From positions 129,835-189,834 of the forward strand of contig NW_019775446.1 of assembly GCF_001039355.2 (NCBI RefSeq): 60,000 bases of DNA, in the 5' to 3' direction. The notes under the pieces were generated by a model that ran no database searches, was not told where the DNA came from, and was given only the letters and a program-made list of their open reading frames with translations. The number at the start of each line of letters is the position of its first letter. Position 1 is the first letter of the stretch. The stretch comes from Lingula anatina. Its lineage: Eukaryota; Brachiopoda; Lingulata; Lingulida; Lingulidae. Below, in pieces: positions 23,801-38,800 of the stretch. Made by a program: the position numbers and the translations under genes.

Positions 23801-24409
23801 GCTATTTCGGATGATTTCCATTACGGGGTTGGTATCTAGGGCCAAGGTCCCAATATATCAACCCAAGGTCGCACACAGCAAACACAGAATTGGAATCTGT
23901 TTGTGCACTCCTCTTTTCTTCTGTCAGACATGCTTCCATTCTCCACATCAGAGATCAATATTATATATTTCTTTACTTCACGTTCCGTGTATTAGATATA
24001 CTTTAGCCAGTAGCGTCAAAGTACCGCATGCATAATGTGTGAAATCGGGCGTAGCGTTCGTCAAATAGATTCAGTATCACAGGGACAATGGGTGTTATTG
24101 AACGAGACTTGTTGGACATTGATAGTCTTAGTTGTGTCTGTGGTGTGAGTGCTTGAATGTCTCATTCCCCTCTGTCTCTCCCCCTCCCCCCTCCCCTTCC
24201 CCCTCGACGCCATATTTCTGCTCTCAGCCAACAAAACCTCTGTTTTAAATTAATTGTTAGCCAAATTAGAACTCATAACAATGGGAAATTGAGCATAAGA
24301 AAAAAAATTCCCAAAAGAAAAAAAAAGAATGTGAAACTGAAATGCATGATGGCCAGCGGGGCAAGATCCGTAAAACTGAGACACTGCGCGAGGTAGTGAA
24401 GTCAACGAT

Positions 24410-24448
24410 GAGCACACCAAGAAGTTATAACTTCTTGAGCACACCAAG
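24410..24448. repeat. 18-base perfect palindrome between direct repeats
   Basis: AAGAAGTTATAACTTCTT (24419-24436) is its own reverse complement and is flanked by two copies of GAGCACACCAAG (24410-24421 and 24437-24448). Confidence 0.8.
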
Positions 24449-25581
24449 TGTGCAACTAGTGTAATTTAAAAAGTCTATCTCAGCTTGCGACAAAGCGAGC
24501 ATTGCGTTATTAACAGTATGAACAGATCAGAGTTGCACATTTGAGCATCGCGTGTTCATTAAGCTGGCGTTCTTTTATTTGTGCCATGTGTGTTAAACCT
24601 GGTGGGATTAGTTGATTGTGTAGCACTGAATTCTTTTTTACTGTACAGCATAATAATCTAGGCTGTGCTTCATATGCAGTGGGATGGCGGCTGATATTTT
24701 CACATTATTTGATTGACAATTGCATAAAAATTACAAGATAGGATTAAGGATATATATTTAAGAGTTAACATGATGTAAATGTGCAAATGTAGGAAGCTTT
24801 GACTGTATCACAATATCGCCAGGTTCACTGGAAGAAAAAGGGCGTGGCGTTTTCTTCATCCCTGCAAAAAGTCCATCACTCGCATACCTCACCGGTACTC
24901 GCTACCAGGACAACAGATTGATTTTTCACAGATATTCACAGATATGTCTCTCGATAGATAGACAGTCATTTTGGTCTGGGACTGGATTTTTCCGTTTTTC
25001 CCTATATAATCTGCCACCCTGGTAGAGGGTACCTCACCGGCAGATTACAGTGACACCTAAACCCTGTGTATATCACCCCTGTGTGAGAGACATGTCACTT
25101 TATTTCGGAGCCTTGATGTCTAATTCTTTACCTCAGCGTGAAGTAGTCTTCTTGTCTCAGACAAGTCCCCCGACCTCTGACCCCCAGGGCCAGGTCGCGT
25201 CTCAAAAAGCACAACACTATAGACAGGAAATGTCTTTGTTGTGAACCGATGTAATATAAAGAAAAGAACATTTAGCGGGGACAGGATTATAGAAAAGACA
25301 GAGTAAAGAATAATGGGTTTATGAGGAAGAAGTGTCAAGGTGAGATGCATGGTCTTAATATCACACAGAGCGTCAGTCTACTACCCCTTTAGGGAGACCT
25401 TTGTGATATATGAGAGGATTTCCGTTCGTACACAGTGAAAAAGGCGTGTGCTTTTTTCTTACCCGCCCCAGTATTTTATCCGGGTATTTATGATTGTGCA
25501 CGGTGGAATAATATGAAATTTGAGAGGAATAATGGTTTCCATCTATATCCTTTTCTGTTCTCCATCTCTCTCCCTCCCCCC

Positions 25582-25612
<31 letters not shown>

Positions 25613-27899
25613 AGGTTATAATTATTTTTTATCTTTCTTTGGTTATTATCTCCATAGTTTTCTTGACACGGAATATGACCATATCAACGCACCAATTAAT
25701 CGGAATCTCTCACACAATCTCTCTGATCTACTGTGTGACGTCATATCTCGTAGTTTCACGATGACGAAGTGTGACCTCATCAAGATAAAATAACTGCTAT
25801 CTCTTGCTCTTTTTACCCCCCCCCCTCCCCCCGCTCTCCATCTCTTTCAAAATAATTCGTCACAATGAATATGGTGATGGTAAAATTCCTAATAATGGGA
25901 ATTTATTTTGGAGTAGTTGTACCACTTTGTACACGGAACAGCAAAGGAAAAATGGCACCATACATCGCGTAAAGAGTACACGAAAAAACTTTTCCTCACC
26001 CCCCCCCCACCCCCACACACACACACGCGCGCACACTCACGCAACTGATGAGAGATGAAAAATATGATATGACAGACAAGAAAGTTACATTTTAGCAATC
26101 CATCTCCTCTCTCTACTTCGTTTCAAAGACCAAACGTATTTATACTAGTATTTGTCTTTTCTCTATCTCTTTCCCGTAGCATCTAGTGGACTAATAAATC
26201 AGATCAACAGACCCCAGACTTGTACACTCGACCCAGCTTTGGTCTTCAAATTAATTTTCTTCCTCCTGTATAGGTAGTTATTAGAGGTACAAGACCACAA
26301 ATTTATCACCCCTCGCGCACCGTTAGAACAAACCCCACGCCCACTGTAATGGATACACTTATTTCTGTTTTTCTGAGCTGATTTCCTTGTTTTCTTCATG
26401 CCTTGTGTTTTGACTGTTATTTATCAAGCAGTTTGCCTCATAATTGCCTGCGCCCTTGCGCTTGATGTAGACAAGATACGAAAAAATTTGGTCCCATTTA
26501 AAGGCACTCATTATTTGCCCTTTGATGCTTTCCATCTAATTAAATTTTTTCATGAAGACACGACATTTTTTCATTGCCCTCTGTCTTCCTCCTTCAAAAA
26601 TATATTTGGATAGTAATATACACGAAAATAAAAAATGGTTGATGATCAGGAATAAGCTAAAAAATGTCCCACCCCCTTTCAAAACCCACTTATCCTCTCC
26701 TTTCGTGTAAACATTTTCAAATTAAAATAAAATTCATTTCCTTGTTTATTTCTAACTATTCGACCAACATTATCACTGTTGTTATAAAAACAATTTCGAA
26801 TTACCCGTGACAAAATAAGATACGCGATATTCGCAATTACCTAGGCAAATTATCATTCTCTATGACATCGCTTGTTTCCTTGTCTCAACATCAGCGTATA
26901 TTCAGTTTGGACAATTAACTCTATCTAGTGTATTTATCCGCTAGTAGGAGTGATTTTATCAATGTACTCCCTCAGGTAGCACGAGTGCGAGAGAGGGAGC
27001 CTCTTCTACAGGCTTACAGCGGTGGCTTGTCCCTCAAACCTTTCGCTCATTTTGATGCTCACTCTTCGTTTTTTGCTATTGATAACTTTCTGCAGTTTTT
27101 GAAGCCTCGAAAGTGTAAAGTCGAAGTCGTGTCGAAGTCGAAGAGAAGCTATAATGAAAGACCTTCAAAGAAAGCACCGCCGAAGATACTCCATTATTCT
27201 AGCATGATTCTTCATGTAGTCTAATTGCTAAAAAGTTATCCAGGTAAAAACTTTGAACCATAAAAGATGATGCTTCACAAAAAAATTAATAACCCCCCCC
27301 CCCAAAAAAAAAAAAAATTAACAAATCAAAATAAAATAAAATAAATGATCATAAGCCATTTATGAAATTAGAATGTAACGGCGAGCTCGTGGCTGAGGGG
27401 GGTAGGGGAACGCTATGATAACCGGTCGGTACATGACAAATCGGGAGGATTCGCTCGACTGCGTCTGTTGGGTAATTAAAGCTAGGTATGTCGAGCATTA
27501 ACTCTGATAAAGTTTCCACAAACTTATTATCTTCCTCCACCTGGTTTAACTGAAGTATATCTGCATATTATCGCAAGGAGATTTTCCAGTTCGGACTGAT
27601 GAGGGCCAGATAGTGCGCTATCATTTTATCCCCTTGTTCTATTGAAATCATCACAATAAGCCTTAAAGGGAAGAAAACGACGGAGGAACTGGATGTAAAC
27701 TTGGGTCATTTTTGTTCACTTCTGTGTATTGAATCCGACACAATAACAAGAGGAGATAGGGAGAGAGAGTGACTAATATGAGCGAAGACTTTACAGCGCA
27801 TGAGCGAACGCTGCTGTCAATTTTAATCACTCAAGGTATTGATATGAACGGAGTGAGACATCGATAGAAGAAGAGAGAGGAACGACAGGTGCAAATCGG

Positions 27900-28142
27900 C
27901 GTGAAGAGCTTTCACCTCCACTTGGAATGCACTCTGACTTCCCTGAGGAAAAAATAGATCAGCGGGCGGGAACGCCGAAGGAGCTCTTCTTTTTTTAAAG
28001 CATGAGTGTTCGCTTACGGGGTAATTCCCACACTATTTGTTTTTGACTCAACTGGAGTCATTTGAATATTTTGTTATTATACATCTGTGAAGTCGAGATT
28101 GACTAGAGAATTGTTCGGACACCGAGGAATGCACACGTCAAA
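27900..28142 (+). promoter_or_regulatory. Probable 5' UTR/promoter of the formin
   Basis: The segment just upstream of the start includes a GGGCGGG box (about 27964-27970). There is no TATA box that I would trust. Confidence 0.3.
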
Positions 28143-28162
28143 ATGGGCAACCAGCAGACAAG
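28143..28162 (+). CDS. Formin exon 1, MGNQQT
   Basis: ATG at 28143 sits in a strong context (A at -3, G at +4). Twenty bases precede GTAAGT, leaving AG, which joins A of exon 2 to make Arg7. Vertebrate FMN2 also starts MGNQ, which supports this tiny exon despite the 8.3-kb intron after it. Confidence 0.65.
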
Positions 28163-31100
28163 GTAAGTGCAACGTTCATATAAAATGTAGGATATATGTG
28201 AAGTACAGACGAAATAGGACGTCGCTCTCCCTCGAACGTGACTACATTTTATTTACCTGAAAGGGCGAAGTTGTCGATCAGCCTACTTTTACAGGCAGGT
28301 CTTTCTTTAAAAAAATGTGACGACTGTGCTTTCCTTTGAAGTATATCTAGACTATATCTTCTGATATGTCGCGTTTTTTCCCCGAATTTATACCCAAGGG
28401 AACATGTCACCAGCGTCTTAAAAACATTGACCGTATGAACTTTCAGACTTCAAAGCCGCGTTCAACTTCAAGGACTTCGAAATATACTGGTTTGATGTGA
28501 TGTGGTCATCTTCTGGCTGACCCCCGGTCAGTTAAAACCGAATGATTCGCGCGTTCCCGACGCTGCGTCTCCGAGCTTTTAGCCCCATTTCACTTTTCCT
28601 TCCTAACCATAAAACACCGCAATAATATCAGTTTATGTTTTGGAAATAATTAGATCTTGACTGTCAAATCTAACGACCCTGTTACCGTGGGTGCTATCTA
28701 TCATGATGCCTGGGCTGTCAGTTAAAAAATTCCAACGGCACCTTTAAAACAATGACATATTAATCTAGGCTCTGTGACGGACTGAGGCACGAGTGACAAC
28801 ATTAACTCGACCGGTGAAAGGCGAGAATAGAGGACTGACATTTGTCTTCTTGATAAAAAAAAGGCTTGATGGATTTTATAAAGAAAATAAATAAATTAAT
28901 TAATCCATTGATTAAACTATAGGAAAATAATGACAAAAAACAAGTTACTATTACTTACTATAAGGTCAGGAAGCCGGTATCGAGGAGAACAATAAAAGCA
29001 AACCTCGGTTTTTTCCTCAGCCGCAAATTGTCGGTTATGCTCCCATTATCGTGTGTTTCAATATGAGAGAAGTGTATTAATTAGAGAGTCAGTGCTATTT
29101 TAGATGGTCTGAGTTGTGTGATTTTGTTCAACTATATGGGAAAAGTTGAGAGAAGTATTTATCGCATCTCGGGATAACATGACATCGTATTAGGTGGATG
29201 AGAAACTTTTCAAAATGCGATTGGTACCTTGATATAAAGTAAAGACTCTTTGTCTGGTTACTGGGTCCTTAGTACAAGGTTCACTCATTTCGTCTTGGGC
29301 ATGAAAATAAAAAGATCTTAAATTCGATACCCCTTGCTCCTTGAGCTAACCGCTTACGAGTTGTTTAGCTGTGTTGTGATGAGATATATAAACCGTAGAA
29401 TCAGATACAATGTGTGATATATGTATGACCTGTGCTCGTCTCTTGTCACAGGTGAATTTGTCATCGCCACAACATTAGTAATAAGCTCAGTATGAAACTA
29501 TTCCCACGCTGCTTGATATTTAATATTTTTTCAAATAGGTTGAAATAGCGATTTACTTGACTGTAGACTTACAATTACTTGGTAGACCATTAAATATAAC
29601 CACCATGCCCTAGACAATCTCTCTCTCTCTCTCTCGTGTGTGTGTTTGAGAGAGAGAGAGAAAGAGAGAGAGAGGAGAGGTCAAACCGTCATGTCCAAAT
29701 TTCCACATAATAAGTCACGGATAGGTGCAAACACCTTCTTTCAAAGAAAATAAAAATAGCTAGAATACTTTATCAGCGAGAAGAGGCTTGCTGTTGAGAT
29801 AACGACTGTCCTTGTATTGAAGCAACACGACCATAGTAATATGATTATATATCTAGTTTTAAGTTAAGGAAAATACAACGGGAAGAAATGGTATTCATCT
29901 TATCACACCTGTCCATCTTTCAGAAAGTGGGGGGGGGGGGGGGCTACAATGTCCTTATCGTTCAGAGAAAAGGAGAAAGGGGTAACGTCTGTGTATTGTA
30001 CAGCAGTGATAACAACGCTGATAAAAGAATAGATACAAAGTACAAAGAACACACGTTCTGGTATACCTCTTCACACTTCTTCCACAATAATAAAGTCGAT
30101 GATTAAAAACTGAACTCTTAGCACAAAGGATTGCGCTTCCAGTGTCTATGTTCGCACCTACCGCACAACGACGACAGACACTAAAACGGTTGAAAACTTC
30201 AACACAAAGAAAAACGTCCCTGTATCTCACCCTGGACAAATAATTCGCCTTATTTGTCCCTGATCTCACCAAGCACCTGTCGATCTCGCCGGTGATTTAG
30301 GCGGTTTCTCCCCGGAGAGCACTGGGAATGAAGACATTAGACAGACCTAATAACCAGGTATGGGATTCCGACCCCCCCTGGCAATTTTCTTCTCCACCGT
30401 GTAGGCGAAATTATACGTCTTTGCTAAATGGTACATAAGATTTGACAGGACGTGTGTGCTTAATGGGCGTAGGGACTATTTTTTTCCTGTAAAACAACCC
30501 CCTGGGTGTATATTTTGTATATTGCACAGTTGTCGGATGCGTTAATGGACACCAGTTTTGTAATGTTTAACTGCAGCAAAAACACGTTTTTGTGACAAGT
30601 TAGGATCGAAGAAAGTTTTCTATTTAACCAACGCTTGTTTGTGCGTGCGTGTGCGTGGGTACGTGTGTGTGTGTGTGCACGCGCGCATGTCCTCTTGCAC
30701 CCTGGGACTGTTCCGTATTTATATTCACAAGGTCTTCACACTTCACACTTCACACAATGTGAACACTTCTGTTTAATTAATTGACAATGACTTTTCTCTT
30801 TGCTACTGAGCAGGCCTTACATTTTCTAAGCGTAATTCTGACGTTCTTTTTTAGCGGTTTCCCGGAGCAGTTTTTTTTCTGAAATACGGGTTTTCGATGC
30901 CGTTCGTGGCATATATTTATGCATTTTTCTTTTGGTGTTTAAATAACTCAAGCGGATCCAAAGCTTCCCCCCTTTTTCAAAACGGAAAGTGACGAATCTA
31001 GCCCCCCCCCCCCCCCAACCATTCAAAAAGGCAGAAAAAACACAAAGGCCCTCAGACACATGTTTCATGTACTTTGGAACGCTCCCGAGTGCAGCACTTT

Positions 31101-34100
31101 TTTTAATGACAAGAGAAAGAATATTTGGCCACCCATCTTGATACCCTCTTCCCGCAAGTTGACAGGAAACACTACTGAAATCTACAAACACTGGTGGATC
31201 ATGGATATCAAGCCACCCCCTCCCCCACCCTCACCCCAACTGTCTCTGTAACGGATAACGGTTTATATGAACGTATTGATGTCTATCAGGTCTAATAAAA
31301 TAGAGAGAAAAAAAATGAAATAAAAGTACTTTTCCTACTTAGATACTTAGAGGTTTGCAGTACTGCCCCCTTGACTGCGTTTTTCAGACACATCCGAAAC
31401 CAAGTGCTAGTTGTTCACTTTAACAAGCTAGGGCATGTTTACGGACACCTCTTTGCAAGTAGGAATGTATGCATTTTGTCTCAAAATGATGTCAGTTTAA
31501 GGAAAACGGGGCGAGGATAATGTTTCAGTCCTAGGTCAAAAGCTCATATTTTGGCGGAAAAGCGTTTTTTCGACTTTGTTTAGCACTCTGTGTGAGTAGC
31601 AAAGAGATTGACTGTACACGCTAAGCCAACACCTATAAAACTCAGGGTGTTCTGAAAAGCTGCCAATTTACAAAAACAAAGGCGAAGACAAAAGTTTCAG
31701 CCTTTGTATTATTATTATTCTTTAGAAACGGATCTAAGGCTCAGGCTTCGAAAAAGAGGTTTTGTGATTAAAAAAAAAGCAGAGGAGTTTTATTTACAAA
31801 GAACAATTAGAATATTTTGGTTTTAAAGAGAGAGAGAGTCGCAGAAAGTAAATGTGAACAACCGGGTACCAGAGCCCAAAATGGCTGGAAAGCTTTCTGA
31901 CCATTTCATCAGCAGCGTCCCTTGTGTGGGTCACCCTTTACGACCCTCTCTCTTACTTCGCCATCTATTTTATTTTGTCTCCATTCCATAATGTAATCGT
32001 CAACTGCGATAAAGACAAGGGGAGGCAAGGAGCACGTTGTTGCCAAAGGCACATGACCAAATCTGACAGATGCATATGAGGATGACTTGTTCATGTTGAT
32101 GGGTTGACAGGGAGATGCGTAACGTCCCGGGTTTACCGAGATAGTGCCGAATTGAACGTGTGGGCAGATGCTCCACATGTACCTTTGTAAAGAAGCCAAC
32201 TGCTAGAGAGAGAGAGAGAGAGAGAATACATCCTGCTTTACTTTGATAGGGGAAAACAGCAATGTGTGCTTTTTAAGTGTGGAGAGAGGCCGAAGCAGAA
32301 AGAGAGGGGGAGCGAAGGTCGAAGGGTTGACGTTTTGACGGATGAGCACGGAACATCCCGAAGCGCCCCGACGGAGAGATATAATTACAGCACGCATGGG
32401 CTTTCTTCATTCAGGTGTAAAAGAGCCGGAGAGAGAGGGGTGACTCGGAGAGATCGAAAGATAGAGGACTGAGTGGAGGGCGGAGAGAGGAGAGAGTTTA
32501 TGAACAACGGGAGGACATTCAAGTTCAAGCATATCATCTGCTGTATGACTTCATCGTCTATTTACAGTCTAGGAGTGCCATCGTGCTGAAAGTATTACGA
32601 CTTAATTGGAAAGAGATATGCAGACAAGAAAACAATTAAATTAGCCCAGAGTCAGCCATAGGAAACAGACCTCATTAAAGCTGTGATTCACAACGATGTG
32701 GAAGATAGTCCGATGGATAAAAACAAAGTTGTAAAATAGGCCTTGTTATTGTAACGGGAAAGCTTGCGCTTCATCTACCTAACATTCAGGGTTTTTTCTC
32801 GGCTGTATAGCGCTGGATAAACACCAAGGAATGCTTTCTCGGGTAGCTTCCTTTCTACTCACACAGTAACTTCGATCGCGTAAGGATGCGGCCTGTTGTT
32901 TTGAGTCTTTTAGAATAATATTTGAATTTTTTTGAAACCCGGCGGATTATCAGGATGATTATGGGAACTTGGAAGTTGCTTAATCGGAGTTGTCTTGGCA
33001 ACGGGATGCAGCCGGTGGGAGACAGGGACTGCCCCACCCCCGAATACAGGTAGGAATAGTCGGTTGGTGATTGGGGGGAGGGGGGGGAGGGAGGGGGACA
33101 GTAAGGGCTTAGCCATCGTCGTTTACCATACATTTAATATTTTTATGATATAACCAAAATAAAAGTGCTAAAATGTCCTAAGCTTCTGTTACACTGTCGA
33201 AACTATTTTAATACAAATATCATTGTATGAAGGCAGTTTAGATAACACACTTTATGTCTCCTGCAATGTTTTCCCGCGGTCTCTTCTCTATTGTGAGAGA
33301 ATGCCGAAAATATCATATTCGAGATGCCAATCTTCGTGCTTTCCGCCTTCATGTGTTTTCTCTGTCCTCGTATTTCTACGCAAGTTACATTTACTAGGCT
33401 GTTTTCTTGAATATCTTTTCCCCTCGTTTAGAAAGAGCGTTCGATATTTTCGTCCATGTACTTTTCGTGATTAGGCTAGATAAAATGCAAAAGGTTGGTA
33501 AATATCGTCGTTTGAATGAATGCACGCCGTCCCCATATTAGAGAAAGTTTTCCCAAATCACCGAGATGAACCGATATGCAGAAAACGTAATATTTCCCCG
33601 TGAGAGGTCGTGAGAGAGGGTTGCGATGATCATATTCGAGATGGCAATCTCTTCGCCTATAGGTAGTACTTCAACTGGCATGGTGTTTCTTTGTGAACTT
33701 CTTACACACAAGACCTTATAGTATATGTGGAATGATAATTGTGTATGTGTGGGAACCGCCAGAGTGATATTGTGCTGATATAAATTGTGATCGACGATTC
33801 ATGCTCGTACAATTTGTCTTGTGTCCTACGGCATATTGCAACGCAATTTTATGTATACGGAGCCGGTTGAGAAAGCCTAGTCTTCATTAATTCTTATTTA
33901 CTTAGAAGGCGCCCAGGCTTCGAATAAATCCGGTAACAAAATGCGCATTTGCTGCTCTTGAAAAAGTTAATTAAACTGTTATGAAAATACAACAGAAACG
34001 TATAGCATCCAGTCACAATAATCAAGTGTCGTTAATTATCATAATTGATTATCATATGACAAAAATAAACGGGGACCAAAGTTGGCCATCAACAGGCCAG

Positions 34101-35795
34101 GAACGCTGCGGTAGATTGAGTGCTTTTGTCTCCCACTTTACCTCGACATCAAACACTGGTTTGTAATATTCTTTGAGTGTTTAAGTGCGTTTACATTTTT
34201 GCAGCATAAAAGAGTCATAAAAATTACTTTACCAGCCCGCATTTCAACTAAATAGATATCTTGGAACACTAGATTACCCTCAAACGAAATAAAACAGCTA
34301 TAGGGCGGGTCTCAAAAACTCGCGAGTTGAAAGGAATGGTAATGGAATATTTGTTTTTGGTTTTTTAATCACTTTTCGCGGGCTACCGAAAACACATGAT
34401 GGTTTTGCCAAGTGAAAGGCCAGCGTATGTGTTAAACTCCCAGATTGTGTTTATATAGTATAAAACAAGCCGTGACACGATCCATTACGGGCCGGAGTCG
34501 AGCAGACGATAGCGTTTGCGGCGAGAGAGAAGCCATTGCTCAACGTCAATCATTACAGCTTCTCCCACAAAAGACATTTGAACTAAAGCATTTTTGGACA
34601 TAAATCAAGATTTTAGCTTAAACGCCTCAAATGAACATCACATTAAATTATCATATCCAATTTGAAAGTCACAGAGTCCCACTGTTCTTGGCTCGCCAAG
34701 ACAGTCGTGTGAACTATGGACTTGGGGATTTCGTCATTGTTTTGTATGTCATAGAATAATTTCTCGGTCTAGCGTGTGTTGTTATCAAGATAGTGCGATC
34801 TAAAACACTGTCAAATAAACAATATATAAACAGGGGGTTTGTCTCCGTGGAAAATAGGACGCCGTCCACCTGATTAACGTTAAAAAAAAGTAGCAACATT
34901 TTTTAACGTCGCCTATTTGGAATTTAGGTCAAAATGCGCGTGTTTAGTATACCGAGTATATATCTTGTGGTTGAAACGCATATCAAAATACGAGTTCAAT
35001 TGAACTATTTCTCTCTTTTTAACCTTGCTTATATCTCGGTATTCTTGGGTCGCTATGGTTCACCTTCCAGGTAAAGAGGGGTAAGGAAGAAATTTAGTTT
35101 GAGGGGCTACAAAAAGGGAAAGAAAATAGATGGGGAGGGTTAGGCTTGATAAAGGGAGAATGTTCATCGATTTAATAAGATATCGAGAAGGGGGGGGGGG
35201 AGAGAGAGGGAGAGAGACAGGGGATGAGGGAAAGGGGGGGGGGGAGAAGAAGAGGAAGAAGGAGTATTCAACATGGAAAACGTTACCGTAATGCATATAG
35301 CCCCTTCCATAGTGTAGGTAATAAAAATGTACATATTATGGTATGAACCGCTTGTCTCTTCATCACTGACGTCCTCGCTACACATGGCATGTATACCTAC
35401 GACAAAATTAACCTATCACACTTTGAAATCTCAGTTACATGTTACGGTCAGGTCACAAAGATCAGAAAGATGAACGCTACGTTGATGACTAGCTGAAATG
35501 ACGGAGCGAAGTTGGCGTTTCGTGGGTGTGCGGCTATTAAATCATCGCTCTGACCAAGTTGACCGTAATCTAGCGTTCCGTGGGGGTATTTTGGGTGCTG
35601 AATGAGACCGCTGACAGTTTGACCATATATAAGTTAGTTCTCGGACTTGCGGTGATTAATAATAACGGAAGTTGTGTAGCGCAGAATTCTCTGACACACA
35701 TTTCTTTATAATCTGCACGCAAGTCTGAACAAGTAGAATTTTGTAGAGAGAACTGGTAGAAGTGAGTATAGTAACATATTCCTCAGTGTACGTGC

Positions 35796-35830
<35 letters not shown>

Positions 35831-38800
35831 GTGTGTGTGCGTGTTATGTGTGCGTGTAAGTTCACAGCTGACGGGTTGATAGTTGGGTAGAGTGTGCGTG
35901 AACAAGATCTAGACATGTGCTTTAACTGTAGGTTAGTTCCAACAAGATAGCAGCAAATCTTTCCGTGACGTATGTAGATTATCGTGCGGAATTTTTTCAT
36001 AGCGTCACATGTCGCCGGAGAGAGACTGTGAAACTTTAAGCAGGGGCTGTCTCCTGTCTCTGATACAAGTCAACGGAGATAACCTAGACACAGTGAAATT
36101 TAAACCCCCATACGCTGTGTTTTGTTGCTGGGGAAGTGGTATATTTGCGTATATATACCACATTGGTTAAACGAGACCGCAAAGATATAGCGTGATGTTT
36201 TGTTGATTTTATCACAATAATGATAAAAAATACAATAATATTACAAGTAGAATGATGCCATTATCATTATTATATCGCCGGTATATTCTCAAGCTCTTTA
36301 TGATTATGTTTGTTTTTTCTTTAAAAAATCATTAAAAAAATTTCATCGTGTGTATTGTCTTCTCCATACATAAATATATATTCCGCTCATTACCGCCATG
36401 ATATTCTCACGTGTTATTTCTTTCTTTCAGACCGAGCAACATCAACAACAAGGCGCATCTCCTCCATCCCATCATGGAGCGCCGCGATCGCGTCTTCAAG
36501 CACGTCTTCAAGGGGTCAGTGTTGGTCACCACGCTAATGGAACACGACCCCCACCGCTTCCGGAGCCGGGCCAGGGCCATTAAGTTTGCCCAGTGGTTGC
36601 TTGACCATAACCATATAGAGAGTATCGTCGGACATAGCGGGTTTGAGGACAGTGTGCATTTGTACAGGTGAGAATATTGAGATTAAAAAATGAATAAAAG
36701 TAAGTCCAACTTGACACCCCACTCTTCGTTATAACTTAATACGATATAAGTGGTTTATTCCATCTCCTAGAGACGATCAAAATTATCAACAAGACACCAT
36801 TAAACGTCCACACTGTCTGAAAAAGGAAATAGCTGTAGCTTCCCTCCTCTTGCTCATTTCAATCACTTAATCATACAATCGTCTCTCGCCGAAAAAAATC
36901 CCTTCGGTTTTTTACATATCTTTTACATGATTTCGTTCACTGTTCTTTCTTCTCACCTCTTACAACACTTTTAATTTAAAAAGCATTGGCCCTTTAACAC
37001 ATGCACTTAAATCAGTGTCTGGTATGACTCCCAACAGGAAAAAAATGACATCTCCAAAATCGCCAGTCGTTTAATGGCAATAGCAACAGAGTTTTTTTAC
37101 GACCATTCTTCTGTATCGCCGGTATAATTGAGTGGAATTCACCAAGCCTATCGTAATAAGTTCATTACATGACCAAATCGATGCTCGGATGTTGATATCA
37201 CGAAAGCATAGATAGTTAAAGCACAAACAAATTTAGTTGAACCAGGTGTTTGGTAATAAAGCAGTTCAGACGTGCATGTTCAGGGCCGCATTTTGTTTCG
37301 ATAACTAGCTCTTACTGCCAATACATGTTTTTTCTATCATTTAATAATAGAGAATGCAAGGCATATCTTTCGTGTTCTATGCGCCCCGTACGTGGATGAC
37401 TATTTTTTTTATTTTATTAGATGTAATTTAGTTACGATCTTTCAGGTTGTACTCGGGTAATAAATGGCCTGTACACCTGTAAGAGATCATTTCGATAGAG
37501 AGAGAGAGACAGGCCGTCCATGACTCATGCCCGGAACCAAGGATCATTACTCAAGATGATCGAATTGTTTTGTTTTTGAAGTTTTATACATTGTGTTTAT
37601 TCCCCCATTCCTCCTTAATTTGATCATTCGAAATCATATTTATATATGTATACACATACACACCTTGTTATTATGGTAATCAAGTAGAGCTCGTACCGGT
37701 TGCGGTCGGTAAACAAACTCTATAAGGAGATCGATTATTCAGAGCTTCCTCTTCAATTCAAAATGATATATCTTCCACGTGCGTTAGTGTTGCACCTTAA
37801 AAACCGACGACGCAGCTCGTTAATCAAAGCCCTTGTTAATCTCGGTTTTTAAGTCTATCATATCTATCACGAACTCGACACTTAACCACGGACCCAGGTG
37901 TTAAGTGAGCAGGTGTGAACTGGAAATACCAGAAACTTTTTTGCGTTAAGTGCATCGGATTTTTTTTACATTAAGTGCATCGATCGTCCACTTATAATCG
38001 TAAACCGTAGCGTTCAGAGATCAGTGAGAAGTAAGCTGGTCGCAGTGACCTAGCTGTCTGAACAAGCCGAATGTGAATTTTTAGAATTTTTTCCATCCAC
38101 AGTGTTTTGTGCGGCTCCCTCAGCATTCTTGTCAATTTTATAAAAGTATTTATACTGCGAACTTTAAGGTAGACTTAACAGAAATTTTGTGTTAAAAAAC
38201 TGACTTTTTATCATTCAGGTGTTCTTTTAAACTAGCTATTAGCTGTTAGAAAATTGCATATTTCATTTTAAATTGTTTAATATTATTAAAATAATAACGC
38301 AATTATATATTTCCCATGTGTATACCAATCGTTTACATTTCAAGCCGATTAGCCAAATGAATTATGACTAAATTTTAACACGGTAGAGTGAGGTCAAACT
38401 ACCACCATTTACTTATTAAGGCACCGGCACTATTAGGGCTGATAACACGGTAGAAAGCTCTCGTGCCTTCCACGGTCAGCTCCCCTGTTATTACACCTAT
38501 GACGTCCCACACAAGGAAGTGGGACAAGAGTCCTTACTACTCTACTGTACTCGGCGGGGTAAGGGTTCTCGTATTTACAATTACTTCTTACTGTCTTAAT
38601 TTGGTAATTTTTTCTCCACTTCAGATGGTCGGACGAAACAGTGGTAGACCAGGCGAGAAAAATCGTCACGAACTCGGCTTACATTCCAAAGAAACGCCTC
38701 ATAGAGTTGGTGGAACTGAATTTTGGCGGGAGTGAGGATAGTGATACGAGATCGTTGAACAGTAGCATGAGCAGCGAACCTAAAAGTCCAAGGTTGCAGA

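Larger units (their letters stand above)
15736..28142. other. ~12-kb intergenic/upstream region without coding exons
   Basis: I found no open frame with protein-like composition and matching splice sites on either strand. The stretch holds microsatellites, a MITE (19452-19629), a short tandem repeat (20751-20870), a palindrome (24410-24448), C-tracts (23417-23434) and CT-rich tracts (25560-25614). It probably contains regulatory DNA of the formin downstream. Confidence 0.45.

Noticed and set aside
32855-33133. Reverse-strand Pro-rich frames
   Set aside because: Antisense of a G-rich tract beside the candidate alternative formin exon; no splice evidence on that strand.
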